This document shows, piece after piece, positions 6,755 through 6,865 of a DNA stretch of 6,865 nt; position 1 is the first letter of the stretch; every line of letters begins with the position of its first letter. The position numbers and the translations under genes are program-made. The DNA lies in contig CANGVB010000195.1 of NCBI GenBank assembly GCA_947456995.1, positions 1 to 6,865 on the forward strand, written 5' to 3'. Source of the DNA: Bryobacteraceae bacterium (lineage in GTDB: Bacteria > Acidobacteriota > Terriglobia > Bryobacterales > Bryobacteraceae). The notes beneath the pieces are model-generated. The model was not told the origin of the DNA and ran no database searches. It worked only from the letters and a program-made list of their open reading frames with translations.

Positions 6755-6865
6755 ACCCGCTACCGCTTCTACTCTTCGCGCAAATCCACTTCACGGCAGT
6801 TCCAACTGCCCCGCCCTTCGTCTTGCAGAACAACCCCACTGCAGACAAACACATGGTAGAAACGA
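6751..6865 (+). CDS. CRTAC1-like (FG-GAP/ASPIC-UnbV) protein, N-terminal start (runs off the right edge)
   Basis: Only 38 codons are present. A very short hydrophobic leader (MNPLPLLLFA) is followed by IHFTAVPTAPPFVLQNN and PTADKHMVET. The pattern of a phenylalanine-rich opening, then F-V-L-x-N, P-T-x-x-K-H and E-T is how CRTAC1-family proteins begin just before their first FG-GAP (VCBS-like) beta-propeller repeat, judged from memory of the family. Such proteins are exported, carry calcium-binding propeller repeats and usually end in an ASPIC/UnbV domain, but none of that is inside this window. The ATG overlaps the TPR gene's stop by ATGA and has no close Shine-Dalgarno sequence, so its translation is probably coupled to the TPR gene. 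The assignment depends on a short stretch and should be read as likely, not certain. Confidence 0.7.
   Translation, partial: MNPLPLLLFAQIHFTAVPTAPPFVLQNNPTADKHMVET

Overview
The window looks like chromosomal DNA from an acidobacterium, probably of the Solibacteres/Bryobacteraceae type. This rests on gene content, not on a marker gene. It has a large Oar-like TonB-dependent receptor with an N-terminal carboxypeptidase-regulatory-like domain, next to a TPR protein and the start of a CRTAC1-type (FG-GAP/ASPIC-UnbV) protein, plus exported sulfatases. This mixture is common in that phylum. The DNA is moderately GC-rich and fully coding apart from two short intergenic regions.

Layout. On the minus strand, two sulfatase genes lie head to tail: the first-transcribed one (371-1789) is complete, and the second (1-353) runs off the left edge of the window. 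They are 17 bp apart and probably form one operon. Both carry a twin-arginine-like leader and a C-x-P-x-R formylglycine site. A divergent intergenic region (1790-1946) follows. It holds a strong sigma70-like promoter (TTGACA, 18 bp, TATAAA) and two small inverted repeats, firing rightward into the receptor gene. That promoter shows that the true receptor start is the ATG at 1947 and not the upstream in-frame ATG at 1896. The receptor gene (1947-5249) ends at a very clear UUCG-loop intrinsic terminator (5270-5306). Only 14 bp after the terminator's T-run, a TPR protein gene begins (5321-6754). Its stop overlaps the start of the CRTAC1-like gene (ATGA), which is cut by the right edge (6751-6865).

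How the genes may work together. The receptor would import a TonB-dependent substrate across the outer membrane, and the two exported sulfatases would remove sulfate esters or N-sulfate groups from it. The exported TPR protein and CRTAC1-like protein are a translationally coupled pair of unknown role. A sulfated-glycan scavenging locus, an acidobacterial counterpart of a sulfatase-bearing Bacteroidetes polysaccharide-utilisation locus without SusD, is a reasonable inference. It is not proven by the sequence. No formylglycine-generating enzyme, glycoside hydrolase, RNA gene, mobile element or CRISPR array is visible in the window.
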